Shown piece by piece: positions 16,249 to 25,170 of a DNA stretch of 64,000 bases (positions are counted from its first letter, which is position 1; every line of letters starts with the position of its first letter). The notes under the pieces are model-generated. The model saw only the letters and a program-made list of their open reading frames with translations. It was not told the DNA's origin and did not search any database. The position numbers and the translations under genes were made by a program. Source of the DNA: Rheinheimera sp. D18 (GTDB lineage Bacteria > Pseudomonadota > Gammaproteobacteria > Enterobacterales > Alteromonadaceae); assembly GCF_004345025.1 (NCBI RefSeq), contig NZ_CP037745.1, positions 1,488,001-1,552,000 on the forward strand. The letters run 5' to 3'.

Positions 16249-16521
16249 TTACCTAGATAAAACTTGAGCCAAAATATGTTCTAAATACGCACTGCGTGTC
16301 ATTTTGGCTTGTTCAGCTTGTTCACTCAGTGCAGTATACAATTGTTCAGACACTTTAAACTCAATGCGCTTTAAACCTTTATTACGATCACGTTTAACTT
16401 GATTACGCTTGTTCAGTTTAAGCTGTTCGTCGCGAGGCAACACGTTAGTTTTTGGCCGCCCGGGACGCTTATCCTGCGCAAATAAATCAATTGTGGTGCG
16501 ATCAGTGGCAATTTTCGCCAT
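16249..16521 (-). CDS. ybfE: YbfE-like small basic protein
   Basis: 90-residue protein, very basic in the middle (RPGRPKTNVLPRDEQLKLNKRNQVKRDRNKG... in pieces), ending in a ribbon-helix-helix-like segment (IEFKVSEQLYTALSEQAEQ, MTRSAYLEHIL). Matches E. coli YbfE, annotated as LexA-regulated, by sequence feel and by position directly before fldA. I see no CTG-N10-CAG LexA site immediately upstream here. A DNA-binding role is inferred from the fold only. Confidence 0.8.
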   Translation of the reverse strand: MAKIATDRTTIDLFAQDKRPGRPKTNVLPRDEQLKLNKRNQVKRDRNKGLKRIEFKVSEQLYTALSEQAEQAKMTRSAYLEHILAQVLSR

Positions 16522-16532
16522 TAATCTTAACC

Positions 16533-16733
16533 TTATTGCTCAAAAAAATACGGTACTATGTTTTTGATAATAAACACTGCAGGCGAAAGAAATAGCACCA
16601 GCCAGACAAAAAACTGGCCGAATTTAGGTGCATTACTTTTCTTTAGCACATCGCGTATTGCCATAATGATAAACAAATACAATATGCCAAGCCCAAACCA
16701 CAAACCCAAAGACTCAAACTGCTCAATAGACAT
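16533..16733 (-). CDS. DUF2788 small membrane protein
   Basis: 66 residues with two hydrophobic helices (LGLWFGLGILYLFIIMAI; FVWLVLFLSPAVFIIKNI) separated by a short basic loop. Corresponds to DUF2788, found in Alteromonadales and pseudomonads next to ybfE/ybfF. Function unknown. It lies 11 bases before ybfE, so probably the same transcript. Confidence 0.8.
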   Translation of the reverse strand: MSIEQFESLGLWFGLGILYLFIIMAIRDVLKKSNAPKFGQFFVWLVLFLSPAVFIIKNIVPYFFEQ

Positions 16734-16798
16734 GGTATTAAACCTGAGCTATAAAAAAGTGCGCGCATTGTAGCATAACTTGGCAGAAATTTAGTGTG

Positions 16799-17569
16799 TT
16801 AACGTAATAAAAAGTCGATGACTAATCGGCTAAACATGGCTGGTTTTTCCGCATGCAACCAATGGCCGGTGTCTTGAATAACTTTCACTTCGGCTTTGGG
16901 GAATAGCTGCGTAATGCGTTGTTTATATTCAGGTAAAATATAATCTGAATTACCGCCTTTAATAAACAACGTCGGTCCAAGGTATTGCCCTTGTTCTGCC
17001 CCGGCTGAAATTAGCTCGTTATAATTATCGTGTAACGCGGCTAAATTAAAGCGCCAAGCAAAGCTGTCGTTTTCTTTAATTAAACTTTTTAGTAAAAATT
17101 GTCGTACGCCAGGCTCAGTAATAAATTCCGCCAACTGTTTATCGGCATCAGTTCGGCTGGTTATACTTGCTAAATCAACGGCTATTAAACCAGCAAACAC
17201 ATTACTATGCCGAGGTGGGTAGTGTATTGGTGCTATGTCTGCCAAAATAAGTTTGGTTACGCGCTCGGGATAAGCTAGCGCAAATGCCATAGCAAGTTTA
17301 CCGCCCATAGAATGGCCTAGCAGTGCAACCTGGTTAATGCCTAAAGCATCAAGTGTTTGCGCCAGATCTTCTGTCATTAGTGCATAATTCATCTGTTCAC
17401 TATGCTCAGATCTGCCGTGATTACGCACATCAATATTAATTATGTGAAACTGTTCACTTAAACTGCGTGCTATTACGCCTAAGTTCTCATAACTACCAAA
17501 CAGACCATGTATTAGAACTACAGGTGTTGAACTGTTGTGCTGGCCACTGCTATGGGTATATAAAAGCAT
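16799..17569 (-). CDS. ybfF: Alpha/beta-hydrolase esterase YbfF
   Basis: 256-residue serine hydrolase; E. coli YbfF hydrolyses palmitoyl-CoA, malonyl-CoA and short esters in vitro. Visible: the oxyanion segment VVLIHGLFGSYEN, the nucleophile elbow LLGHSMGGKLAM, and the terminal catalytic histidine in DTGHWLHAEKP. First gene of the minus-strand cluster to fldA and divergent from seqA, as in E. coli. Confidence 0.9.
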   Translation of the reverse strand: MLLYTHSSGQHNSSTPVVLIHGLFGSYENLGVIARSLSEQFHIINIDVRNHGRSEHSEQMNYALMTEDLAQTLDALGINQVALLGHSMGGKLAMAFALAYPERVTKLILADIAPIHYPPRHSNVFAGLIAVDLASITSRTDADKQLAEFITEPGVRQFLLKSLIKENDSFAWRFNLAALHDNYNELISAGAEQGQYLGPTLFIKGGNSDYILPEYKQRITQLFPKAEVKVIQDTGHWLHAEKPAMFSRLVIDFLLR

Positions 17570-17678
17570 AGAAAACTCGCTTATTTAGTTAAGGATGTTA
17601 GTTTATCAAATCATGTTGCTGGCGTCAGTCGATAAGGCTTTATATAATGGCTTCACCTTTAGCGCGCGGAATAAATAT

Positions 17679-18185
17679 ATGAAAACCATCGAAATAGATG
17701 ACGAGCTGTATCAGTACATTGCTGGTCAGACTAAAAAAATAGGCGAAAGTGCATCAGAAATCCTACGGCGTTTGCTGCTAGGTGATGCTGCAGCTTCAGT
17801 GCCTGAAACGGTGGAAATCATAACCCCTGAATCGGTATCAGTAGTTAATAACAATATTTTTGATCTTGTGCATAAGCAAGACTTGCAAGCAGAGTCGAGT
17901 GTGGTGGGGCGGTTTTTGTTTATTTTATCGGCCTTAGCCCGCGCGCATAAAAAGCAATTTACTAAAGTATTGGAGATTAAAGGCCGTAATCGACTGTACT
18001 TTGGCCGCAGTGCCGAAGAGCTGTCAGAAGCGGGTAGTAGCACTAACCCTAAGCAGATCCCCAATACTGATTTTTGGGTTATTACTAACTCAAATACAAC
18101 GCGTAAAAAAATGATGTTAACCGAAACCGCCGCTAAGCTTGGTTACACTGAGCAGGACGCCGAACGCATTCGTGATTTGTTATAA
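17679..18185 (+). CDS. seqA: Replication-initiation negative modulator SeqA
   Basis: Binds hemimethylated GATC clusters and sequesters new origins. 168 residues from ATG 17679: the oligomerisation domain MKTIEIDDELYQYIAGQTKKIGES (in two parts, residues 1-35), a linker with low conservation, then the DNA-binding domain (RNRLYFGRSAEEL, IPNTDFWVITNSNTTRKKMML). The open frame continues 28 codons upstream, but MKTIEIDDELY is the family start. Its presence implies Dam methylation in this organism. Upstream of pgm, the usual pair. Confidence 0.96.
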   Translation: MKTIEIDDELYQYIAGQTKKIGESASEILRRLLLGDAAASVPETVEIITPESVSVVNNNIFDLVHKQDLQAESSVVGRFLFILSALARAHKKQFTKVLEIKGRNRLYFGRSAEELSEAGSSTNPKQIPNTDFWVITNSNTTRKKMMLTETAAKLGYTEQDAERIRDLL

Positions 18186-18197
18186 CAAGGAATTTTT

Positions 18198-19847
18198 ATG
18201 TCTTTACACCCACTTGCTGGGCAACCGGTGCCAAGCGCATTAGTGCCTAATATAAGCCGACTTATGACGGCGTATTATGTACTTGAGCCCGATGTACAAA
18301 TGCACCCAGAGCATAAAGTGAGTTTTGGTACTTCAGGCCACCGTGGCAGCGCATTAAGCTGCTCATTTAACGAACCACACGTGTTGGCAATTTGTCAGGC
18401 AATAGCAGATTACCGGAAAAAGCACGCGATTACTGGGCCATTATTTTTAGGTAAAGACACCCATGCCTTATCAGAAGCGGCCTTTGCTACTGCGCTTGAA
18501 GTACTAATAGCGAACAAGATCCAGGTGTGTATTCAAAAAGACTTCGGCTATACGCCAACACCGGTTATTTCGCATGCCATTTTAACGCAGAACGCTGGTG
18601 CAACGTCGCAACTCGCCGATGGCATTGTGATCACACCATCGCATAATCCGCCGCAAGACGGTGGTATAAAATATAATCCGCCGCATGGTGGCCCAGCCGA
18701 CACTGATGTAACTAATTGGATAGAAGCACGCGCTAATGAGTTGCTAAGCAAGGAGTTAGACGGTGTAAAAATGATGCCTTACGCCTTGGCGCTGCAATCC
18801 GGTTATTGCCAGCATATTGATTATATTGAGCATTATGTTGAAGATTTAAAGAATGTTATAGATATGGATGCCATTGCTAAAGCCGGTATTCGTATTGGGG
18901 TTGACCCGCTTGGTGGCTCAGGGCTGGCTTACTGGCCACGCATTGCTAAACGTTATGGTTTAAACATTACCGTGGTTAACGACAAGATTGATCCAGCGTT
19001 TGCATTTATGCCGTTAGATAAAGATGGGCAAATTCGCATGGACTGTTCATCTGAATATTCGATGGCGAATTTAATAAAGTTAAAAGACCAGTTTGATATC
19101 GCTATTGGTAATGATCCCGATTTTGACCGCCACGGCATTGTCACCAAAAGCGGTGGTTTAATGAACCCAAATCATTACCTAGCGGTTGCCATTAACTACT
19201 TATTGGCTAATCGATCACAGTGGCATAACGAGTTAGCTATTGGTAAAACGTTGGTATCCAGTGCCTTAATTGATCGCGTGGTTGCCGCTCGTGGTCGCAC
19301 TTTGTTTGAGGTGTCGGTAGGTTTTAAGTGGTTTGTTGAAGGTTTACACAATGGTAAGGTTGCTTTTGGCGGTGAAGAAAGCGCTGGCGCCAGCTTTTTA
19401 CGCTTTGACGGAACCGCTTGGTCTACCGATAAAGATGGTTTTATTTTGGGCCTATTGGCCGCCGAAATGTTAGCTAAAACCGGCATTGATCCGTATTTGC
19501 AATATCAGGCGTTAACGCAAGAGCTAGGTTCACCATTGTATAAGCGGTTTGACGCGCCCGCCACAGCAGGACAAAAAGCGGCCCTGAAACAACTGGATGC
19601 CAGTAGTGTTTCGCAAACCCAGTTAGCCGGTGATGCCATTCTAGCAGTGTTAACCAAGGCACCAGGCAATAATGCAGATATTGGCGGCGTTAAAGTGGTA
19701 ACCAGTAATGGCTGGTTTGCCGCACGGCCGTCAGGCACTGAAAACTCATATAAAATTTACATGGAAAGCTTTGTTGATGACGCCCATTTACAACAGTTAG
19801 AGCTGGATGCTAAGGCATTTGTTGAATCTGTATTCAGTAAAATATAA
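18198..19847 (+). CDS. pgm: Phosphoglucomutase (alpha-D-glucose-specific)
   Basis: Interconverts glucose-1-phosphate and glucose-6-phosphate, feeding the Entner-Doudoroff genes at the window's right end. 549 residues. Visible: FGTSGHRGS near the N-terminus, the phosphoserine loop [21 protein letters not shown], the metal loop DPDFDRHGI, the sugar-binding GGEESAG, and the phosphate-binding [12 protein letters not shown]. 12 bases after seqA with AAGGA upstream of the ATG. Confidence 0.97.
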   Translation: MSLHPLAGQPVPSALVPNISRLMTAYYVLEPDVQMHPEHKVSFGTSGHRGSALSCSFNEPHVLAICQAIADYRKKHAITGPLFLGKDTHALSEAAFATALEVLIANKIQVCIQKDFGYTPTPVISHAILTQNAGATSQLADGIVITPSHNPPQDGGIKYNPPHGGPADTDVTNWIEARANELLSKELDGVKMMPYALALQSGYCQHIDYIEHYVEDLKNVIDMDAIAKAGIRIGVDPLGGSGLAYWPRIAKRYGLNITVVNDKIDPAFAFMPLDKDGQIRMDCSSEYSMANLIKLKDQFDIAIGNDPDFDRHGIVTKSGGLMNPNHYLAVAINYLLANRSQWHNELAIGKTLVSSALIDRVVAARGRTLFEVSVGFKWFVEGLHNGKVAFGGEESAGASFLRFDGTAWSTDKDGFILGLLAAEMLAKTGIDPYLQYQALTQELGSPLYKRFDAPATAGQKAALKQLDASSVSQTQLAGDAILAVLTKAPGNNADIGGVKVVTSNGWFAARPSGTENSYKIYMESFVDDAHLQQLELDAKAFVESVFSKI

Positions 19848-19928
19848 GCTGTGGTAATATTTCGACATCTTGATAAGAATGCAGCGCTGATGATGGCCAA
19901 TAATATAATACGGTGTTACTAGTTGCTA

Positions 19929-21671
19929 ATGGCTAACATGTTCAGTGCGTACATAAAGCGAGCGAGGGCGATATTTATTATCGCCCTTCTGTTTTGCAGT
20001 TGTTTAGTTAAAGCCTCGGCATTGTCAGAGTTAGAATTAATTGATGATACTAAAGCCATCGATATTAGCGCGTTTCGAGAAAAACTTGCCGATTTCTCGC
20101 GGCAACATAAAGTTTTATCGGCCGATGAGTTGAGCTATTTTCAATTGTTGCAAGGGTATAGCTATATTCTCGTAAACGATTACAAAGCCGCCACCCGTCA
20201 GTTAGAAGATATGCTGATGACCGCGCAAAATAACGACCTACGATTTCGCGCAAAAGCATGGTTAATTAATGCTTATATTTTGCAGTATAATTATCAAAGC
20301 GCGTTTTCTTTTTTAGAGCAAATTAACCGCCAAGTTGAAGATATTAGCAATATCCGCGCCCGCGACCACGGCATGAGTATATTAGCCTATACCTACAACC
20401 AGCTTGAGCAATTTGATACGGCAAAATATTATGCCGAGCAATTAGTTAGCGACACCTTATCGGGAAAAACACGTTGCCATGCTAACCATCATGTGCTTGC
20501 CGCCTTAGTGGGGTTGGCACAATGGCGTGAGTTTGACCAACGTTATAACGCCGCCGAAGCGCAGTGCTTAGCTGTTGATGAACGCTTGGTAGTAAGTTTA
20601 ATGCGGTTAAAGTATTTAGACTATTTACTGCACGACAACCGCGCTATTGAAGCTATCAGCTTTTTTAAAACGATAGCCGCTGAAATTAATGCTACGGCGC
20701 ACAAACAGATTATTGCCAATGCCCAGCTGTTATATGCCAAAGCGTTATTTCAGCAAAAAAACTATCCAGAAGCCTTAACTGAAGCTAATAAAGCGCTAAC
20801 GTTATTCGAAGGCAGTGATGACAATAAAGTTTCTGTTGCAACCTACGCGTTATTGCAACAGCTTCACACGATAAATAAAGATTATAAACAGGCATTGGCA
20901 TACCAGCTAAAATTTAGTGATGCTGAAAAGACACTCAGTGACGCACGCTATAAGCGAATGCAGGCCTATTACATGGCGCGTACTGACGTTGATACTAACA
21001 ATCGACAAATGGCGATGTTGCAAAAAGATAATGAACTTACTTTATTACAAAAAAATGCCTATCAACAACATATTCAACAACAACGCCTATTAGCTTTAGC
21101 GCTAATTAGCGTGTTAATTCTGATCAGTGTTTTACTCTATTTAGCGGTTACTGGGCGTCGCCGGTTTAAAAGGATGGCCGAGTTTGACCAACTTACCGGG
21201 ATTAGTAATAGATATCACTTTAATAACCAAGCCAAGGTAGCGTTAGATTATTGCGAAAGTAACGCTAAGCCCGTTGCGCTTATGCTGTTTGAATTGGATA
21301 ACTTTGCCCGCATTAATCAAGAGTACGGCCAAACAACAGGAGATTGGCTGTTACAGCGCGTGGTGCTTACCTGCCGTAATTTTATGCGTAATAATGATGT
21401 GTTTGGTCGAATTGGTGATGAAGAGTTTGTACTTGTGTTGCCCGGTTGCCTTACTGATAAAGCCGTATTACTAGCTGAAATATGCCGTGACGCCATTAGT
21501 AATATTACTAAAGTCGATAGTATTCCGCCGTTATCGATTACGGCAAGTTTTGGTGTAACAGGTTCTGATAATTCAGGTTATCAATTGAAACAATTACTGG
21601 CTGATGCCGACGTTGCTATGTATCAAGCAAAAGCGGCTGGGCGCAATAGAGTTGTGGTTTTTTCCAGCTAA
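19929..21671 (+). CDS. TPR-containing membrane GGDEF protein, putative diguanylate cyclase
   Basis: 580 residues. An N-terminal hydrophobic signal (AIFIIALLFCSCLVKASA) precedes ~330 residues of helical repeats that look like TPRs, then a coiled coil (~340-375), a transmembrane helix (LLALALISVLILISVLLYLAV) and a cytoplasmic GGDEF domain. The active-site motif reads RIGDEEF rather than R-x-GGDEF (GDEEF at ~496-500), while the product-inhibition I-site RxxD is present as RNND (~487-490). So a periplasmic sensor fused to a cyclase whose activity is uncertain. Start uncertain: ATG 19929 or 19938; no clear ribosome site. Confidence 0.85.
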   Translation: MANMFSAYIKRARAIFIIALLFCSCLVKASALSELELIDDTKAIDISAFREKLADFSRQHKVLSADELSYFQLLQGYSYILVNDYKAATRQLEDMLMTAQNNDLRFRAKAWLINAYILQYNYQSAFSFLEQINRQVEDISNIRARDHGMSILAYTYNQLEQFDTAKYYAEQLVSDTLSGKTRCHANHHVLAALVGLAQWREFDQRYNAAEAQCLAVDERLVVSLMRLKYLDYLLHDNRAIEAISFFKTIAAEINATAHKQIIANAQLLYAKALFQQKNYPEALTEANKALTLFEGSDDNKVSVATYALLQQLHTINKDYKQALAYQLKFSDAEKTLSDARYKRMQAYYMARTDVDTNNRQMAMLQKDNELTLLQKNAYQQHIQQQRLLALALISVLILISVLLYLAVTGRRRFKRMAEFDQLTGISNRYHFNNQAKVALDYCESNAKPVALMLFELDNFARINQEYGQTTGDWLLQRVVLTCRNFMRNNDVFGRIGDEEFVLVLPGCLTDKAVLLAEICRDAISNITKVDSIPPLSITASFGVTGSDNSGYQLKQLLADADVAMYQAKAAGRNRVVVFSS

Positions 21672-21744
21672 GCAGTCAGCAATGTGTTGTCTAATGCACT
21701 AATACTGTAGAATTAACGCCAGTCTTATTTTATGGAGCTGGCGC

Positions 21745-22824
21745 ATGTCTGAATTTACTGATTTAAAATCGTTGTCTAGCGCAGAATATTTACAACAAGC
21801 TGGCGACTTCCTCAAGCTTACCCTAGCGCAACCGGATACGCTTGAACCCTTTAGTTTTAACCTAACCGACGGCACCAAGGTTCAGGTTTGGGATACCGGC
21901 GTTATTTGTTTTGAACCTACAGTGTTAACCCCTAATGATATTGTGTTGTCTTGTGGTGTGCATGGTAATGAAACTGCGCCAATTGAAATTTGTGCTGCGC
22001 TGGTGCAAGACTTGTTACTCGGCCGTTTAACGTTAAAACATCGCCTATTAGTGCTGTTTGCTAACCCGCCAGCCATTAATGCGTCAACGCGTGAAATTAG
22101 TGAAAATTTAAATCGTTTATTCTCTGGCACGCATAGCAAAATAGACGGTGCACATAACGCAGAACGTACGCGGGCTAAGGCTTTGGAACAGTATGTAAAT
22201 CAATTTTATAATGCGGCACGCGTAACTGAAACGGTTTCGCGTAACCGCTGTTTGTATGATCTGCATACCGCTATTCGCGGTTCTCGTTTTGAAAAGTTCG
22301 CGGTATACCCATTTTTGCATAACAAGCCGTGGCAAAAGGCTCAGTTTGAGTTTCTGCACGCCTGTGATGTAACAACGGTGCTATTAATGCAAACCCCTGC
22401 AACTACCTTTAGTTATTACGCCTCTAACACGCATGGCGCCGACTCTTTCACTATAGAGCTAGGCAAAGTGCAACCTTTTGGCCAAAACGATATGCGGCGC
22501 TTTGCCAAAGTGAACCACGCACTGCGCCAATTAATTAGCGAGGATGCGGTAACAACCAAAAGTTTTGACGAGTCACAATTTCAGTTGTATCAGGTGTATC
22601 GCGCAATTAATAAACAGACGGAAGCGTTTGAACTACATTTTGCCGATGATGTCGAAAATTTCACTTGCTATCCTGTAGGCACATTGCTAGCAAGCGATGG
22701 CGAGATTGAATATCGTGTCGAGCAAGAAGGCGAAGCGTTGATTTTCCCCAACGCTAAGGTCGCAAAAGGCCAGCGTGCCATGCTGATGGTGGTGCCAACC
22801 AGCGTAGTGCATAACTTAGCTTAA
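21745..22824 (+). CDS. astE: Succinylglutamate desuccinylase
   Basis: Zinc enzyme of the last step of the arginine succinyltransferase pathway, releasing glutamate and succinate. 359 residues, slightly longer than E. coli AstE (322). Zinc ligands and catalytic region visible as CGVHGNETAPIEI (HxxE), NLNRLFSG, LYDLHTAIRGSRFEKFAVYP, and FTIELGKV. GGAG precedes the ATG. No other ast genes are in this window, so it is separated from astCADB. Confidence 0.93.
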   Translation: MSEFTDLKSLSSAEYLQQAGDFLKLTLAQPDTLEPFSFNLTDGTKVQVWDTGVICFEPTVLTPNDIVLSCGVHGNETAPIEICAALVQDLLLGRLTLKHRLLVLFANPPAINASTREISENLNRLFSGTHSKIDGAHNAERTRAKALEQYVNQFYNAARVTETVSRNRCLYDLHTAIRGSRFEKFAVYPFLHNKPWQKAQFEFLHACDVTTVLLMQTPATTFSYYASNTHGADSFTIELGKVQPFGQNDMRRFAKVNHALRQLISEDAVTTKSFDESQFQLYQVYRAINKQTEAFELHFADDVENFTCYPVGTLLASDGEIEYRVEQEGEALIFPNAKVAKGQRAMLMVVPTSVVHNLA

Positions 22825-22925
22825 CGCAGAGTTTGGCTAAACGTGGCGGCGTAAAAGAGTAAATTTTTGCTGACACTCCTTGGCCTAAATTGGTTGTGCA
22901 AACCTAGCCTGCAGTTGCAATGCAG

Positions 22926-22941
22926 TTTACGTAAAGGTAAA
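22926..22941. promoter_or_regulatory. LiuR-like palindromic site upstream of the bkd operon
   Basis: TTTACGTAAAGGTAAA matches the etf palindrome at 12715 at 12 of 16 positions with the same ACGT-core layout. It lies 57 bases before the bkdA1 start, a plausible operator position. Confidence 0.5.
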
Positions 22942-22997
22942 GTTGCCGCCGACAAGAAGCTGAATGCTTAATATGTTTAACAAATAAGAGACACCCT

Positions 22998-24182
22998 ATG
23001 ACGAACCCAAATAACGCCACCATCACGACGGTGCACACTGCAGAGTTTACTGCCGGTGATGCGTTAAAAATTCCTACGTTACGCATTTTGCGAGACGATG
23101 GCAGCCTTTACGAAGGTGCCGTTGCGCCAGAGCTAGATAAGGCTACTGCGCTTAAAATGTACGATACTATGGTGTTTATTCGTGTGCTTGATGAGCGCAT
23201 GCTAGCAGCTCAGCGCCAAGGTCGTATTAGCTTTTATATGCAGTGCTTAGGCGAAGAGGCCACTACCGTGGGTAGTGCGGCTGCATTAGATGACAAAGAC
23301 ATGATTATGGCGCAGTACCGTGAACAAGGTGCGTTGCGTTATCGCGGTTTCACGTTAGAGCAGTTTATGAATCAATTGTTTTCTAACGAAAAAGATTTAG
23401 GCAAGGGCCGTCAAATGCCAGTGCATTACGGTAGTAAAGATATTTACTACATGACTATTTCATCTCCTCTGGGTACGCAAATTCCACAAGCCAGTGGTTA
23501 TGCTTATGCACAAAAACTGCGCGGCCTTAAAAACGGCACTATTTGCTACTTTGGTGAAGGCGCTGCATCTGAAGGCGATTTTCATGCCGGTTTAAATATG
23601 GCAGCGGTACATAAAGCGCCAGTAATTTTCTTCTGTCGTAATAACGGCTATGCCATTTCAACACCAGCTAGTGAGCAGTTCGTTGGTGACGGTATTGCTT
23701 GTCGTGCCGTAGGTTATGGCATGAAAGCGTTGCGTGTTGACGGTGCTGATATTTTAGCGGTGTTTAAAGCAACACAAATGGCGCGTGAACACACGATGAA
23801 ACACAATGAGCCGGTGTTAATTGAGTCTATTGCTTATCGCTTAGGCGCGCACTCTTCATCTGACGATCCTAGTGGTTATCGCTCTAAAGAAGAAGAAGAA
23901 AAATGGCGGCAAAATGATCCTATTTCACGGTTTCGTTTATGGTTGCTGGAAAAAGGTTGGTTAAACGAAGCCGATGACAAAAATACCATTGATGCATTAC
24001 GTACAGAAATTTTAGATGCATTAAAAGTAGCAGAAAAAGTGGCTAAGCCTGGTATTGAACACCTTATATCTGATGTGTATGCAGAACCTATTCCTGCGTT
24101 ACAACAACAATTAGACGAACTAAAAGCGCATATCCGTAAGTATCCAGATGCTTATCCGGTAACAGCGGGGAGACTAGACTAA
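22998..24182 (+). CDS. bkdA1: Branched-chain 2-oxoacid dehydrogenase E1 alpha
   Basis: Thiamine-diphosphate E1 alpha subunit that decarboxylates the 2-oxoacids of valine, leucine and isoleucine. 394 residues. The ThDP motif begins [18 protein letters not shown] and ends near [11 protein letters not shown], and the phosphorylation-loop region reads [16 protein letters not shown], as in the branched-chain family rather than pyruvate dehydrogenase. Overlaps bkdA2 by one base. Confidence 0.93.
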   Translation: MTNPNNATITTVHTAEFTAGDALKIPTLRILRDDGSLYEGAVAPELDKATALKMYDTMVFIRVLDERMLAAQRQGRISFYMQCLGEEATTVGSAAALDDKDMIMAQYREQGALRYRGFTLEQFMNQLFSNEKDLGKGRQMPVHYGSKDIYYMTISSPLGTQIPQASGYAYAQKLRGLKNGTICYFGEGAASEGDFHAGLNMAAVHKAPVIFFCRNNGYAISTPASEQFVGDGIACRAVGYGMKALRVDGADILAVFKATQMAREHTMKHNEPVLIESIAYRLGAHSSSDDPSGYRSKEEEEKWRQNDPISRFRLWLLEKGWLNEADDKNTIDALRTEILDALKVAEKVAKPGIEHLISDVYAEPIPALQQQLDELKAHIRKYPDAYPVTAGRLD

Positions 24183-25159
24183 TGGCAAAAATGAACATGC
24201 TTCAAGCCATTAATAATGCGCTTGATTTAGCGATGGCCAAAGACGATAGCGTAGTATGCTTTGGCGAAGACGTAGGCCACTTTGGTGGTGTATTTCGTGC
24301 TACCAGCAAGTTACAAGAAAAGTATGGTAAGGCACGCTGCTTTAATACTCCGTTAACCGAACAAGGTATCGCTGGCTTTGCCAACGGTATGGCGGCACAA
24401 GGTATGAAACCGGTCGCTGAAATTCAGTTTGCCGATTACATTTTTCCGGCGTTTGATCAAATTGTTAATGAAACCGCTAAGTTCCGCTATCGTTCAGGTA
24501 ATGAGTTTGATGTTGGCGGCTTAGTGTTTCGTAGCCCTTACGGCGGCGGTATCGCTGGTGGACATTATCATAGCCAATCACCAGAAGCTTACTTTGCTCA
24601 TACTCCGGGTTTAAAAGTGGTGATCCCGCGTGATCCCTACCAAGCTAAAGGCTTGCTATTAGCGTCTATTGCGTCACCAGATCCAGTTATTTTCTTTGAA
24701 CCAAAGAAATTGTACCGTGCGTCAGTGGGCGAAGTGCCAGAAGAGTATTACGAAATAGAACTGGGTAAAGCCGAAATAACGCAACAAGGTAAAGATATTA
24801 CCGTGCTAGCGTGGGGCGCCCAAATGGAAACGGTACAAAAAGCGGTAGAAATGGCAGAGAAAGAGGGCATCTCGTGTGAAGTAATTGACCTGCGCAGCAT
24901 TTTACCGTGGGATGCTGATACCGTTGCTAATTCAGTGAAGAAAACTGGCCGTTTAGTTATTAACCATGAAGCGCCCTTAACCGGTGGCTTTGCTGGTGAA
25001 ATTGCTGCAACTATTCAAAAAATGTGTTTCTTGCATTTAGAAAGCCCAATTGAGCGGGTGTGTGGTTTAGATACTCCTTATCCATTGGCGCTAGAAAAAG
25101 AGTATGTGGCCGATCATTTAAAAACCTATGAAGCCATTAAACGCGCGATAAATTTCTAA
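24182..25159 (+). CDS. bkdA2: Branched-chain 2-oxoacid dehydrogenase E1 beta
   Basis: Transketolase-like beta subunit that forms the E1 heterotetramer with the upstream product. 325 residues, beginning [33 protein letters not shown] and [15 protein letters not shown] are family-typical, and the C-terminal transketolase domain ([23 protein letters not shown]) is complete. Confidence 0.94.
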   Translation: MAKMNMLQAINNALDLAMAKDDSVVCFGEDVGHFGGVFRATSKLQEKYGKARCFNTPLTEQGIAGFANGMAAQGMKPVAEIQFADYIFPAFDQIVNETAKFRYRSGNEFDVGGLVFRSPYGGGIAGGHYHSQSPEAYFAHTPGLKVVIPRDPYQAKGLLLASIASPDPVIFFEPKKLYRASVGEVPEEYYEIELGKAEITQQGKDITVLAWGAQMETVQKAVEMAEKEGISCEVIDLRSILPWDADTVANSVKKTGRLVINHEAPLTGGFAGEIAATIQKMCFLHLESPIERVCGLDTPYPLALEKEYVADHLKTYEAIKRAINF

Positions 25160-25170
25160 CGGAGGCAGCG

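Noticed and set aside
16522-16540. LexA box expected before ybfE
   Set aside because: No CTG-N10-CAG pattern seen before ybfE or in the short leader of the cluster.
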